DNA from: Sipunculus nudus
Taxonomy: Eukaryota; Annelida; Sipuncula; Golfingiida; Sipunculidae
Reading direction: 5' to 3'
Length of the DNA stretch: 64,000 bases
Assembly: GCA_026874595.1 (NCBI GenBank)
Contig: CM049307.1
Location: 9,697,579 to 9,761,578, forward strand
This document shows, piece by piece, positions 25,271-38,859 of the stretch (the first letter of the stretch is position 1; each line of letters begins with the position of its first letter). The notes under the pieces were generated by a model. It was given only the letters and a program-made list of their open reading frames with translations, searched no databases and was not told the origin of the DNA. The translations under genes and the position numbers were made by a program.

Positions 25271-26356
25271 CAGTATGCCCAGCAGACCCAGGAGTTATGT
25301 CATTCTGAATAATAATGGCAAATACAAGCATGCCGGTGGTATGCCCAGCAGACCAAGGAGTTATGTTATTCGTAATAATAATGACAAATACCAGTATGCT
25401 GGTGGTATGCCCAGCAGACCAAGGAGTTATGTCATTCTGAATAATAATGGCAAATACCAGTATGCCGGTGGTATGCCCAGCAGACCCAGGAGTTATGTTA
25501 TTCTTAAAAATAATGACAAATACCAGTATGCTGGTGGTATGCCCAGCAGACCAAGGAGTTATGTCATTCTGAATAATAATGGCAAATACCAGTATGCCGG
25601 TGGTATGCCCAGCAGACCCAGGAGTTATGTTATTCTTAAAAATAATGACAAATACCAGTATGCTGGTGGTATGCCCAGCAGACCCAGGAGTTGTTATTCT
25701 TAATAATAATGCCAAATACCAGATTGCTGGTGGTATGCCCAGCAGACCCAGGAGTTATGTTATTCTTAATAATAATGACAAATACCAGTATGCTGGTGGT
25801 ATGCCCAGCAGACCAAGGAGTTGTCATTCTGAATAATAATGGCAAATACCAGTATGCCGGTGGTTTGCCCAGCAGACCCAGGAGTTATGTTATTCTTAAT
25901 AATAATGACAAATACCAGTATGCTGGTGGTATGCCCAGCAGACCAAGGAGTTATGTCATTCTGAATAATAATGGCAAATACCAGTATGCCGGTGGTATGC
26001 CCAGCAGACCCAGGAGTTATGTTATTCTTAATAATAATGACAAATACCAGTATGCTGGTGGTATGCCCAGCAGACCAAGGAGTTATGTCATTCTGAATAA
26101 TAATGGCAAATACCAGTATGCCGGTGGTATGCCAAGCAGACCCAGGAGTTGTTATTCTTAATAATAATGCCAATTACCAGATTGCTGGTGGTATGCCCAG
26201 CAGACCCAGGAGTTATGTTATTCTTAATAATAATGACAAATACCAGTATGCTGGTGGTATGCCCAGCAGACCAAGGAGTTGTCATTCTGAATAATAATGG
26301 CAAATACCAGTATGCCGGTGGTATGCCCAGCAGACCAAGGAGTTATGTCATTCTTA
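25271..26356. repeat. 66-bp tandem array, right block (about 16 units) with higher-order structure
   Basis: Two unit types alternate. A has GTCATTCTGAATAATAATGG and B has GTTATTCTTAATAATAATGA, giving a 132-bp dimer. A third type, C (ATGCC...AGATTGCT), occurs at about 25690 and again 458 bp later. The seven-unit block C-B-A-B-A-B-A contains two 2-bp deletions, hence 458 and not 462 bp. Those deletions shift the frame and put stops in the peptide, so no single protein spans the array. Confidence 0.9.
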
Positions 26357-27042
26357 ACATTCTGCTCAGTGTTTAATGCCCATGGACAAGAAAGCACATT
26401 TTGTTTTATTTCATTTATTGTTCATACCTGTTCAATATGTCTAGTGAACATAAAAATGTAACATCTAAGAGCAGTAACAATATGAGCTTACATTATATGT
26501 TTAAATATCAACAACTGCAAGAATAATATAAACAACATGTGACCCAGGGGTCATGACGCTCAGCTGACTAGGAAGACATTCACAAAAGGAATGTTATGAT
26601 CCGAATGCCAAATTTTGTAGGTGGTATCCCCATTTAACTGAAGCATAGCTCAAAGGATATGGGTAACAGAGACCTAATTTCAGGTTTCCAAGATTTTTCA
26701 TAGACTTCACTGGATGTAAAAAATAGAAGATTTTAGGTTGAATGGTAAAGATTTGTACCCTGTTAATGGACAACTGCATCTTTGAAAGTCTCAAAAATAA
26801 ATAAAAAAATGCAAAAAAATTTCAGGTTTCAATGGAGATTTTTCATGGACCTCCCTGGATGTCAAGGTAGAAGTTTCTAGGTCCAATGGTTACAATTTGT
26901 GCCCTGTTAACAAATGACAATATCTTTTAAGGTCTCAAAAAAAGAGGAAAAATGCGCAAAAATTAAAAAAACTGATTAAAGGAACTGATGAAACATTTCA
27001 TGATCAATATGCATGCAAAGAATGATGGTGATCAATGCATTA

Positions 27043-27733
27043 TAGTCCGTTTCAGCCGAGTTGGCCGATTGAATGTGCAAGAATATCAACCTCAGCCCAA
27101 TCACTGTCCCTTGGGAACAATTAATGGCTGATACGCAATAATATCTTATCTTGTGGATATCAGAGTGGTGATGCATGTGTCAGAGTGATATAAAAGAGTC
27201 CCACTTACAGTCATACAAAATAAGGATCAATTCTGACATTTTACCTTAACTTTTGAAATGATTAACATGCTTAAATCAGATCTTCAATCTATAATCATGT
27301 GGGTTCCACAAAGTAGGATTGTTTCTATGCCTTTAATTGCTGTTAAGTGGGTAATTAGCAGTGACCCCTGGACTGTCACAGTCCAGGTGGTCACTCCAGT
27401 CTTGAGTAGCTACAGTATGGGGAGTATCTCAAAATCGCAGTTCTGATGGAGAACATGTCATTATTTCATAATCACATAATCATTATTCATTTATTGCAGT
27501 AATATTGTATACTACTTTACTGGCCTCTAACATCTAACTCAGGTTTTTGATGACCTGTAGATAACCGATCACATGGCGATTACAGGCATGTTGCCTGTCA
27601 GTGTAATTTTGGTGGTATCATTACACTGATTACATCATTATACCACCCAACTGATTCGGGATGCCCCCATGAGAGGACTGCTGTTATGTCATGTAGGAAC
27701 CATTGCATTGGCCAACTCAGCTGAAATGGACTA
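27043..27733. mobile_element. TA-flanked MITE, 691 bp
   Basis: The left end, TAGTCCGTTTCAGC..., and the reverse complement of the right end, TAGTCCATTTCAGC..., agree at 22 of the first 24 bases and about 28 of 33. TA flanks both ends (27041-27042 and 27734-27735), as expected for a Tc1/mariner-type target duplication. No transposase is encoded. A short frame at 27258-27446 has no recognisable domain. Confidence 0.75.
27361..27394. repeat. Central hairpin of the MITE
   Basis: CCTGGACTGT at 27367-27376 is perfectly inverted at 27378-27387 around a single C. The stem continues outward with GTGACC/GGTCAC after one bulged base. The centre (27377) is within about 12 bases of the midpoint of the MITE (27388). 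Confidence 0.85.
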
Positions 27734-27977
27734 TAGTTATTCAGATACTGGAGCTTTTGTATCAAATTTTTAATTATTCTGGGGAGTCCAATAGCTCAAA
27801 GGATATGGGTAACATAGACCTAATAACAGAATTACCAGGAGATTTTTCATGGACATCCCTGGATGTCAAGTAACAAGATTCTAGGTCCAGCGGTTACGAT
27901 TTGTGCCTGGTTAACAAACAGTGAGACGAAGACTAATCGCTATAGCTAAGATGACTTTCAGTCAGCTGAGCTAAAAA

Positions 27978-30413
27978 AACAACTGTATATATAATGATAT
28001 AGTCTTTGTAAAAATATTTAATAAATGTTCATATGCAGAATCATGATTTCTATGAAAGTAGGAACAATGTTTGTCCTTCATGTAGATGTCCTGATGATAC
28101 ATATGGCAACAATAATTAGTATCTGAGATGTGTTCACAGGTAACCAGGTAGTTTTGGAAACTAAAAATAGGTCATCTAATATGGCTAAATTTTTTTAACT
28201 TGATATACATATCCTTTCAACAGAACACTATGGTTTTATAATTTAATACACTTTTTTAACAGCATAATCCTGTTGATCAGTATAACTGATTAAATAGTAT
28301 AATTCTTGTCTTAAGCATTACAGTTTATGTTGCCACACACATAAATGTTGAGCTGACACAAATTAAGAAAGTAACGCTAAAGTTAGATATAAAGAAAAAA
28401 ATATATATCTGTATGAAATGGCATATGAAGGATTTAACGGGTGACCATTTAAGTTAAGTACAAGAGTAATAAAGTATTAAGTTTTTATGCCAAATAAAAT
28501 GGTTTATAAACACCCATCATTCAGACTAAATCTGACAGTAATTATAATGCACACCAGTAAGAAAATGCATTTTAGCTTCGACCAATACTGTGGTGTGCAT
28601 TTTGTATTACCTAGAGTGTCAAAGACAAAATGTATGTACTTGGTACCAGCTTGTGCAAAATGACACATTTGTTCTGCTTTACACTACTGCAGAAGACAAA
28701 CTAAATACTATATTTAGTGACACGCTAATTCTACCTTCATAATATATATATATTTCACTGCCAATTAACTATGAAAAGGAGAATTCATGCAGTCAAGCAT
28801 TTTTCCACTAGAACTTTGTGCAAAAGGAATATTTTTCCCAAACAGGAAAAGTTGGTTGTCTTGACTCATCTATTACCAAAACAGTGAACACTTAAAAAGT
28901 TAACAATGCCAATCTCCTCCTATCCTAAAAATCCACTTTTATTTCTAGTACCCAATTCTTCTACCTATAATGTCAGTACCAGCAGCTGTGACCTTCTATT
29001 CTGCTGAGGGACAGGCAATGCACAACAAAGTATGCTGCATCTGTGTCTGCACCATAGAAAAATCACAAATTTAATGTTGTACAAAGGTATTGGGGGGAAT
29101 GACACAAACCATGCTCCCTTCACTGGGTTCGAGGCAACAGTCACAAACCACAACAGTTTCATAATTTAGTTCACCTCCAGTTCAGCAGATGGCAGCATAC
29201 ATTGTAAGCACTTGAAAAATGGTCCCTGTAAGGGATATTATTATATTTTTCACAAGAAATAGATGCAAATGCTGTATAAAAACGTGGTTGTAGTTGCACA
29301 TTTTTCTTAAATCCTATACTTTTCTATTGATTTTACAAGTGGTTATGCCTTCACTTAGAAAAAAAAACATGTAAATATTTTATGCTTCACATATGAAGCT
29401 TGGCACAAAAGTGTCTAATACTGTCTTATACCCTCTCATTGCACCTAGCAGAGGCAGAGAGTAAGGTATGAACATGCTTCATATTACAAACACCTTATAC
29501 CTCAACCTGAAGCTCCAAATAGACTGAATATAAATATACTGCACAATGACATAACAAGGTATAATTATTATAGGTATCTGTATATGTTTTTTTCCTATCA
29601 CAGTCAGAACACACATAGGAGTTTACAAAAAAACAATACAATTCTATGATATGTTAATATATTATTTTCTATCACAGAACTTGTGTTTTAAAAGGACTTG
29701 ATGAATGTTTCATGGCACAGTTATTATTCTGTTCCATCACACGGGAACAAAACACAGCAACTACTGCTTATCATTTTTACCGACAACTAATATAAATCAA
29801 TATTTACACAAATTACAATAAGTACATATGGTTCTTCAATACTTCTAGCTCATACTGACTTATTCTCAAGGTACACCATGCAATATATTATAACAACAGT
29901 GGAACAGAAAATCCACCACTACCAAACTTGTAACCAACTGTTGATGAATTATTCCTTTACATGTAATTGAACAGGACATTATACACTCATAGTTATTATT
30001 CGATAGTTATTCATCAGACTTGGAAATCCAACACAACTGTTCATTCAAAATCAATAATCAGAAATTTATTATTGTGAATCTCAGAGATTCTTTCAGTTTA
30101 ATAGGATGTGGTGATGATTTATCCTTACCCACATGCCTTTCTGAGCAAACTGGCAATCTACATCTGACGCACCTCAAATGTTAAACATACTGCTGTATAA
30201 AAAACACAAACACATTATCTGGGCTCCAACAAGCAGGTTACATCACAACCCTTTATCACTGAGCTGGAAGTGACCTGATCCTGGTCCTAGCCAGCCTGGA
30301 AGTTCTTACATCTATATATACAGTAGTTTGGCACATGATACTTTTGTGGAAAAACCTATTGCTATGCTGAAGGAATATTTACAGTGTCATATCTAACACA
30401 TCTACATTACCAA
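27978..30413. other. 3' flank of the FBXW10-like gene
   Basis: No exon was found. Short frames (for example 28965-29162, minus) have no recognisable domain. The right part may be 3' UTR if distal poly(A) sites are used. Confidence 0.4.
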
Positions 30414-30419
30414 TTTATT
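30414..30419 (-). terminator. Candidate poly(A) signal of the FBXW10-like gene
   Basis: TTTATT on the plus strand reads AATAAA on the gene strand, about 145 bases past the stop codon. Distal signals are possible. Confidence 0.4.
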
Positions 30420-30561
30420 GTTTCCATTTGATAATCCCATCATATTTGAGATATCCTTCACTTTTGAACTGCAGGTTGAGAGCCATATGCTCAAACCTTT
30501 TCTAAATCTCCTAATCTTTCCTACAATGTAAATAGATTTGTGTATTTAAGATAAGTGTGCA

Positions 30562-33500
30562 TCAAGTTGCTTCACAAACCAGTGGTGTGGTGGATTTAGT
30601 ATTGCTATTCTGAATGACTTTTCCAGGACCTTGACTTTTGACTTTGGCTAACCAAGTGGCCTTTGCCCTTTGTTCTTTGACCTTGACCTCATGAACTTTC
30701 TGTTTCTGATATGCATCAGTGATTTGCTGAATTTGCTGTGCCACTTGTTCATGTGTGTAGAGTTTGAAGTTAACATGAGTCCTCAGGGGCATGTTATAAG
30801 GACTCACTTTACCCACGGCGTGGTCTGTTGTAGTTGGTGTGGCCTCTAATTTTGATGCCCTGTTTTTCACTTTGATCTGATTAATTTTCTCTGCCATATC
30901 ACTGGGATACATTAGCATAGGCACCATGCTGACCTCTGTAGATGAAGTAGAGTAGCCGTGCGTCTTTGGTTTTGCTGATATTGAAACCATCGCAGGCTTG
31001 GAGGCTGTAGATGAAGGGTGGTCTGACACTGCAGTCTTTGGTCTTGATTTCAGATTATTTTTTACAGTATTTACCCCTTCAGTGTGAGCTACAGTAGCTG
31101 TGTGTGGTCGTAACACTTTGGGTGGAGGAATTGATGTTCTAACCCTCCTGGAGTACATGGTTTCATGATTCCTACACTGAAGTGGTACTGCCTTAAAGCT
31201 TGTTATCATTGCCGTAGTTTTTGGCATGTCTAGCCTAGGTTCTGCAGTTCTGACCATTCTTGAACCTTTAGATGTCTTTGACACTTTGCTTCCAGCCTCA
31301 GACACTAGGTCGGCTTCATCATACTCCCTCAGGAGCTGCTCCAGTTCTTCCTCTGTCATTGGTATTTTTGTGCGAGGGTCGATCCTACCCGGTGACGAGG
31401 TCGGTCGACCTACCTTCTTATTAGCTTCCACTGCTTGTTGCTGCTGGTTCCTCTCCATATTTGCTTGGGACTCGCTGGTTTTCTTTTTTGCTTGGATCTG
31501 ATTGACAGTTAAATAAATAAAATCAGGGGGCACAACTTCACCCTTTGCTCTCATCTGAGATCTCAGCAGCGATTTCATTTCCGTCAGACCTATATCTTTA
31601 TGAGGTGGCAACTCCGGGTGCTCAAACGCCCAAGAAACGCGTCTGTTTAAATCACTGTGAGTTTCATCACACTGCTCACTCTCCTCACTTGGTTTACCAA
31701 CCTGAAATCCTCCGACAGACACTGCGGATCTGACCCCTGATCTCTGGGATGATACTTTCGGCCTTACTGCACTGGGTCTTTTGTGACCCTGAGGGGGTTT
31801 GGCTGTAGTACTGATTGACCTAAGGCTCGGTGCTGCGAACGTCCTTCCTGAAGCATCATCCAGGATTGACATGTCTACCGGAGTCAGGCCCGCCCTGGAC
31901 TGGCCAGTCCTGTAACCAGCATTGTAAGCATCCAGGTGAGTCATGTTCTGGACAAACTTAGCCGTCTCTAAGCTTCTCTGACTGAGACCTTTAGCACTGT
32001 GTGGGGTCTGTCCTGCCCTCCTGGCATCACTATAATAAACCTCGGGAAGTGGTTTACTGTCGTGGTAGATCACTTTTTGATTAGTTGCTCCTGCCTTCTT
32101 CATTCTCTGTGCCCTCACATACGGGTATGGCTGTGGTCTTATGGGTGTGTCAGAATATTTCCCGTACTGTACAAGCGGTGGCATCTTGTCATCAGGTAAG
32201 GTGTAGTCATACTCAATCGGCTCAAAGTTAAACACCATCAGGTTGGTTGTTGTGTTCAAAGTTATTCTACAAAGTCAATTATTATCAATAAACAACATTT
32301 TTATAGCATTTCACTGATCAGACTTAATTATAGTTTAGGTCTTAATCCAAGGTTACTATTTTGTTACTACCAGTTTCCATCTAAAATAAACACTGTTAAA
32401 ATATACCTTATGTTAAACATCAATCCCAAAATTTGAATGCTGTGGCTCTCACTTTAAACTGTTAAATTTACTGATAACTTTGCACAAGAATACAATACAA
32501 TTCAATCACGCATAATAATATTTAATTTTAAACCACAGGTACAATTAAGAATGTACTGAAAAGGAAACCAAATGAAACCATGTGGTAGGATGAATGCTGA
32601 CACTGACTAAAAAGTTATTTTTAATTCTCTTCAACAAGGCAGAATCTTTACAAGCAAGTCTTAATATCAGTGGATGTGTTTACAGAAGTTACGGGATGGA
32701 TTGACTTCTGGTGGTGATTGTGTTTCCAATTCATGCTAGTAAAACAACCAAGACTTTATACTGACAACCAAGCCATGTTAACATTACCTGTTGCCAATAG
32801 CAATAAGTCCTGTGATCGGATCACTGCGACTGTTTCCACGGATGATACGTAGGCACTGACCAGTCACCATGTTCCAGATACGGAGTTTACCATCTCCAGA
32901 TCCTGTTATGACTCGCAAGTACATGAATTCCAGACACAGGACCTCTCTGGAAGACAAAGACAGTGGTGATATACTGCTTTTAGTCAAATCATGCACAAGC
33001 ACAGTTTGAATCTGTTAACACCTGTGGACAGTTTATTTTATCAGCAGTTTTAATGAAAATCAATATTCCTGCCATCTTACCTTTACTAATCTTAACAAGT
33101 TGACAGATTATTGTCAGTTACATATACTTGTACTATTGAAAACTGAGGAATTACCATTATGTATATGATGCATATATATGTACAATTAACATTTTTAATA
33201 ACAGTGTTGAACATTTAACATACTGAAACTTATTTCTAAAAGTTAGTCTTATTATGAAAAATATTAATTTTAGGATTTTTACATCAGGTTTTAAGACTCA
33301 GACAAATTTTATAAAATTTTTAAAGGAACTGACTTACTTTGGATGGCGGAGAGCTGTCAGACAGCGAGCGTGGTTTCCTTGAGAAGTCCAAGCCAGAGCG
33401 TACCCGTCTCGGCTGGCTGTCATGATGTGCCAGCGGTCCATCTTAATGGCTGTGATTGGTCCATGGTGTCCTGACAGTCGCTATAAAAGAGATGTCCTCA

Positions 33501-36500
33501 TTATGTAAATATCAGGCTATGAGTACCAAATGCAAGACTTATTTTAAGTAAATGATAATTAGAATAAAATAAAAAAATATATCATACTGCTGCAAAATAT
33601 ACAGCTCCATGTGGTACTGTTAAAATGAGTAATCCCTGTGATAAGACACCTGTAGTATTTTATATATAGTAAGATATATTGCTAAAGTTGCTCCAATCAG
33701 AACCAACCATCAGTTCACGGTGGTTTAGTGTTTCAACTTTCATTCAATTTGTATTTCATTTGCCTTACCCTACAGCCACTATAATCTGCATCAAGACAAT
33801 CTGAAAACACCTTGATCGAAAGGTAAAATAAGGATATTTCAAATTTTTATGTGTTTTTTTCTGATGAGTCAGTATTCTGAACATCTTGCTTGTTTCTGGA
33901 ACTGTTCAGATAACAGAGAGGTCATATTATTCTTACTCTCCATCTTCTCCATGCCTCGGGAGTATATTGCAACAGCAGACAGTAAATGTTTGTCTTTATC
34001 TTTGCACCTGTTTTAACCTTTACAGCTGCACACCTGTCCTTACCTTGATGATCTTGGCCGTCTTGAGGTCCCATACTTTTACTTTTCCACCTTCACATCC
34101 GGTGACACACTTCTCCTCGTCCATTGCTACAGCCATGATGGCGTGGCGATGCTGTAACGTTCTCCAGGCTTTCTTATTGCCCAGCTGCCACACTGTATAG
34201 AAACAACAAAACAGTAAACAGGCTGCAATGTATCCATGATTTCTTATTGATTAATTACCAAACAGACAAAAATTATGCAGTGACTTAACATCAATTTGTG
34301 TTTGCAACTTACCTTACTTTGTACAAAGAATCAATCCTGTTATCATAGAAAACCACAACAGGTGGACCACCTGTACATTCTAGGCTGCTCAAAAGCTGTA
34401 AACCAAAGGTTTAACCACTCCCTACTGGCAAGTCAATTTAGTATAACAATGAGTGCATGACTGCCAAGGCATACCACATAAATTAATTACATGAACTGAA
34501 AAATTTAATTACAGATCTTAATTATGACTTATCATAATCAGATAATTAAGTCACATATACTACAGAATATGTACTTACAAAATTAAATATGATTATTATT
34601 ATAAGGTTAATACAGGTTAATAAGATCAGGTTATTTAGTTAAGACAATGGAAAATGGTATACTCAAGTAGGATAGGTGTTCAAGACTATTACTGATTTCA
34701 ATACATGCAGTAAATATAATCAATCAAAATAGATGGTTTCTTGACGTTATTTCATTAAAACTTTGATCCTCCAAACTCTCCTCCCAAAGCCAAGCAGTTT
34801 CTTTTTTATGGCAAAAAGGAAAGAAGTTTTCCTAGACATTCGTCAATGAACAGCCACCTCATTTATCATACCAAAATACCATTCATGAGTATCCCCAGGA
34901 CTGAGAACGGACTGGTTGGAGAGCTCCCAAGGATTTGATCATCCATGCGTGACAATGCTCTCTGGGGTGGTCTCAGTGATTGTACCATTAGTTTTATTGA
35001 CCACGCAATCTAAAGCCTTCAGCCTGCTCCATGAATCATTTACACTTAATGGGAACCCTTGAAGCCTGTGCTCAGGTAACAATCCAGATCAACTGTCTGA
35101 GTCTTCAGGGAGTAATTAGCAGAACGATTGGTTCCAATGATTGCCAAGGAAACGTCTGACCTTGTCCGTCCATAATAATGACCAACATTCTATACAATGT
35201 AGTTATGTATCAAACTAGCTACTTCAGCTGGACAGCTTTATTGATAATTTTCACAGACATTAGCTTTGTTTTGTGTTCTGCTGCTGCTTCAAAGACCTGA
35301 ACTGGTTCTCAAACAGTAGCTCTTCCTGGTCAATACAAGTCTATGGAGCTAACAACAGACACTGAGATGTACAGCACAAGCTACTTCACACAGAACCATC
35401 ACCAAATTTAATTCCCCGCTTGACTTCTGAAGTTTGTAATTCACAAATAGGGTCAATTATAATCTATAGGAGACAGAACTGAATCATCATCATACTGAAT
35501 AAACCTGCGAAAAATTGATTTTACTTGAATGTCATTAAAACTATTTAATGAATGTTCCATTATTTAACATGATATTCATGGTAACAGTTCAGTACAACTG
35601 ACCTTTGTGTCAATTGTTTCTGCAATTAAAAGGAAGCCCAGGATATGGCTCAAAGAGCCAAAAATAAAAAAATATGTTTCTCTTAAGTCTGTAGAAGTGC
35701 TCTTGTAATGTGATCCTGTCAACTACAAAGCAAATAATACAAAAAGATAAACGTTTTTTCCACCATTCATTTCTAGTGTCTACATTCACCACAGTACAAA
35801 AGTCAGCAATGAGTAGTTGTCATGTTTGCCTACTGAAGTTCTCATGCCTATATCAAAGCAATGTCTGCTTCTATCAATGAGTCTAAATGAACTATAATTG
35901 TCTCCATTTAGTACATTTCTTAGGTCTACTACTATGTTTCTTGTCTATAAAGTACACTGCCTGTGTCTACATCTACTGCAGTTTTGTTTTTTTTTATGTG
36001 AACTGCACAAACATGGAGCTTAGGTCCTGAGTAAGTTGATTCTGATTTTAAGCATATTTTGTCACACATCATACAGTAAATCCATGTACCATTCAATCAA
36101 TTATTATGTTCATAAAGAGAAGGTCCTTGTAATGAGCAGAGTAGTCTACTGACATAATCTGTGATACTAAAATGGTATTTAAATACCTGTCAACATTTGA
36201 AATCTTGAAATATTACTAAACAAGAATTGCTTTGTTTTTGCCTGCAGCTTTGTTTTTGTTATGTCCCCCCTCCTGGGCCATCCCAAAACATTAGGGGTAA
36301 AATATGCACTATTTCAAAACAATTATTCTAGACTTCAGCAGACTTGACCTTGAAGGTCAAGGTCACCACTTTTCAAACTCCAATGATATTGTGGCAGAAA
36401 GAACTGGTGTGTCAAATGTGAGGACAAAATGTGATATACGTCAAAAGTTATGGGGTTCACAAAAACTTTACATTTTGGCAGATTTGACCTTGAAGATGAA

Positions 36501-38807
36501 GGTCAAGGTCACCAGGTTTTGAACTTGCCAAAGAACTTGGTAGGAACAACTGATGTACCAAATTTGAGGACAAAAAGTGAAAAACTTCTAACATAATGGG
36601 GTTCACAAAATTTTACATTTCGGCAGAATGACCTTGAAGATGAAGATCAAGGTCATACAGTTTCAAACTCTTATGAGAATTTGGTAGGAACTATGAGTGT
36701 TTAAAATTTTGGTGGAAAATATGCAGCCCTTTAAAAGTTATCGCGTTCACAAGACAATAATTATTATTTGGCCAATTTGACCTTGAAGATCCTGGTCAAG
36801 GTCACTGAGTTTCTAACTGATCCTGGAAATAGGTAGGAACAATTAGTGTACCAAATTTGAGGACAAAATGATAAATACTTCAAAAGTTATGAGGTTCACA
36901 AAAATTTCACATTTATACAGATCTGACTTTAAATATGAAAGGTAAAGGTCACCAGGTTTCAAACTCCTCCAAGATTTTTGGATGAGCAACAAGTGCTCAA
37001 AATTTTGGAGGAAAATATGCAGCCCTTCAAAAGTTATGGGGTTCACAAAAACTTTACATTTTGGCAGATTTGACCTTAAAGATGAAGGTCAAGGTCACCA
37101 GGTTTTGAACTCCTCTGAAAATGTGGTAGGAACAATTGGTGTACCAAATTTGAGGACAACATGATAAATACTTAAAAAGTTATGAGGTTCACAAAAATTT
37201 CACGTTTTGGCAGATTTGACCTTGAAGATGCAGGTCAAGGTTACCGGGTTTCATACTTGTACAAGATTTTTGGATGAACAATGTGTGTTTAAAATTTTGG
37301 AGGAAAATATGCAGCCCTTATTGCATTCACAAGATATCCTACAGATGACGACAGACAATGGTACTGAAAACCACGTCTTCCCTGGGGGGGGGGGGATGTA
37401 GTGTGCCTTAGCTCTCACCCTTCATAAGCAGGGTCAAGGTGAGCATCCATCTGTACCAGTTACAGTACATACCTTTACACTTGCCATCCTTCCCTCCTGC
37501 TATCAGATGCTCCCCCACCACCTCCACACACATTATAGAGTCTGTCAGACCTCGATAGATCTTCTCACATTTCCCTGTTTCTATGGACCATTGCCTACAA
37601 ATGATTATCATGATTACATGAACTTTTAGTTGTGGCATCAGATTCTTATTTTATCTGTACTTTCAGTTTTCTTGATTATTTCATATATTGATAATATTTG
37701 TACATTTTAAGTCATTTTAATTTACAGCAAATCTGTCTTAGATATCGTACATTTCTCCTTTATAAAACATGCAAGACCTAGTATATTATACTACTATATT
37801 TATTCTCAAGCACCAATGTGTGGACTACATGTACATTACATTCTAAAGTTGTCTTAATATGTGGTTAGAAAACGACATTTGGAATTCTTTATTAGTAAAG
37901 AAGCCTGTTTTATTTTTAATCTTAAGCACTAATAACTACAAGGCAGTTTCAAGTTAAGAGGACAATTACCTAATACTTGTGTCATAGCTGCCACTGATGA
38001 CAAATCCTCGATCCTGGCACATGGCCAGACAACGGATGGACCCTGCATGGCCGGTGATCAATGGCTCCACTTCTTTACCATTTTCAGAATCAATCAGCCG
38101 AACTTTGCGATCCTGAGATCCAGAAGCTATAAGCTTTCCACCATCAGTGTGTATTATGCGTGAAAGATCCTTTCTGAAATTCAAGAGAATAAAAACTTTT
38201 ATACTCTGCAGAAAAATTTTTTATGGAAACTACGGAACTTATGGAAAATAACTGGTCAAAAACTTGGATGACTGAGGTTTTTTTGACAACTCAACAGTTT
38301 TAATCAAAACCATTGACAGATGAACTTACTGCTGAGAGGAATGGATTTACAAAATAGTAATTACTCAGGCAAACCAAGGTTTGGCTGAAGTAGAAACAAA
38401 ATTACTTGCATCAAGTTTGTGTTGTCTACATGCACTCATCTGCCCAATACATAAATCAAACTGACATACATTAATATGTGTGTACATGAATGTGTTGATA
38501 CATTTAAATTAATATTTATCCCTCCAGTACTTACTCATCCTTCAGGACCATGACATTGTAAGGTCCGCAGTACACGTTCCTCTCCTCCATAATGACATTC
38601 CTCGTGGAGTACCCGGTGTATGCTGTGTTGAAGCTGATTTCTGTCTTATATGTCGTTTGTATTTCCTCCCCTGTCTGTATCACTTGCCATGAATTCGGCA
38701 ACAAATTAGGAACTGCCACATCAATATCCTTGGCATATGTCGGGTTGACATCTTGAGCTGCTGCTCCCTGAATATAAAACAATCCTTCAATAATGGAACA
38801 GGATAAA

Positions 38808-38859
<52 letters not shown>

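Larger units (their letters stand above)
26535..27977 (-). mobile_element. Palindrome-ended dispersed element, copy C (short form)
   Basis: On the minus strand it starts TTTTTTAGCTCAGCTGACTG near 27977 and ends CAGCTGAGCGTCATGACCCC with the hairpin TGACCCCTGGGTCA near 26540. Its body differs from copies A and B: a ~165-bp unit (GGATATGGGTAACA... ATTTTTCATGGAC..CCCTGGATGT) repeats at about 26655, 26820 and 27800. It is interrupted by a MITE at 27043-27733. Confidence 0.55.

Noticed and set aside
21770-26356. CRISPR-like repeat array
   Set aside because: The units are contiguous with no unique spacers, and the genome is eukaryotic.
21880-26376. Long open frames on both strands as a repeat-protein gene pair
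   Set aside because: They are produced by a 66-bp unit lacking stops. Units are near-identical and frames break at 2-bp deletions shared by duplicated blocks. No splice or start context was found.
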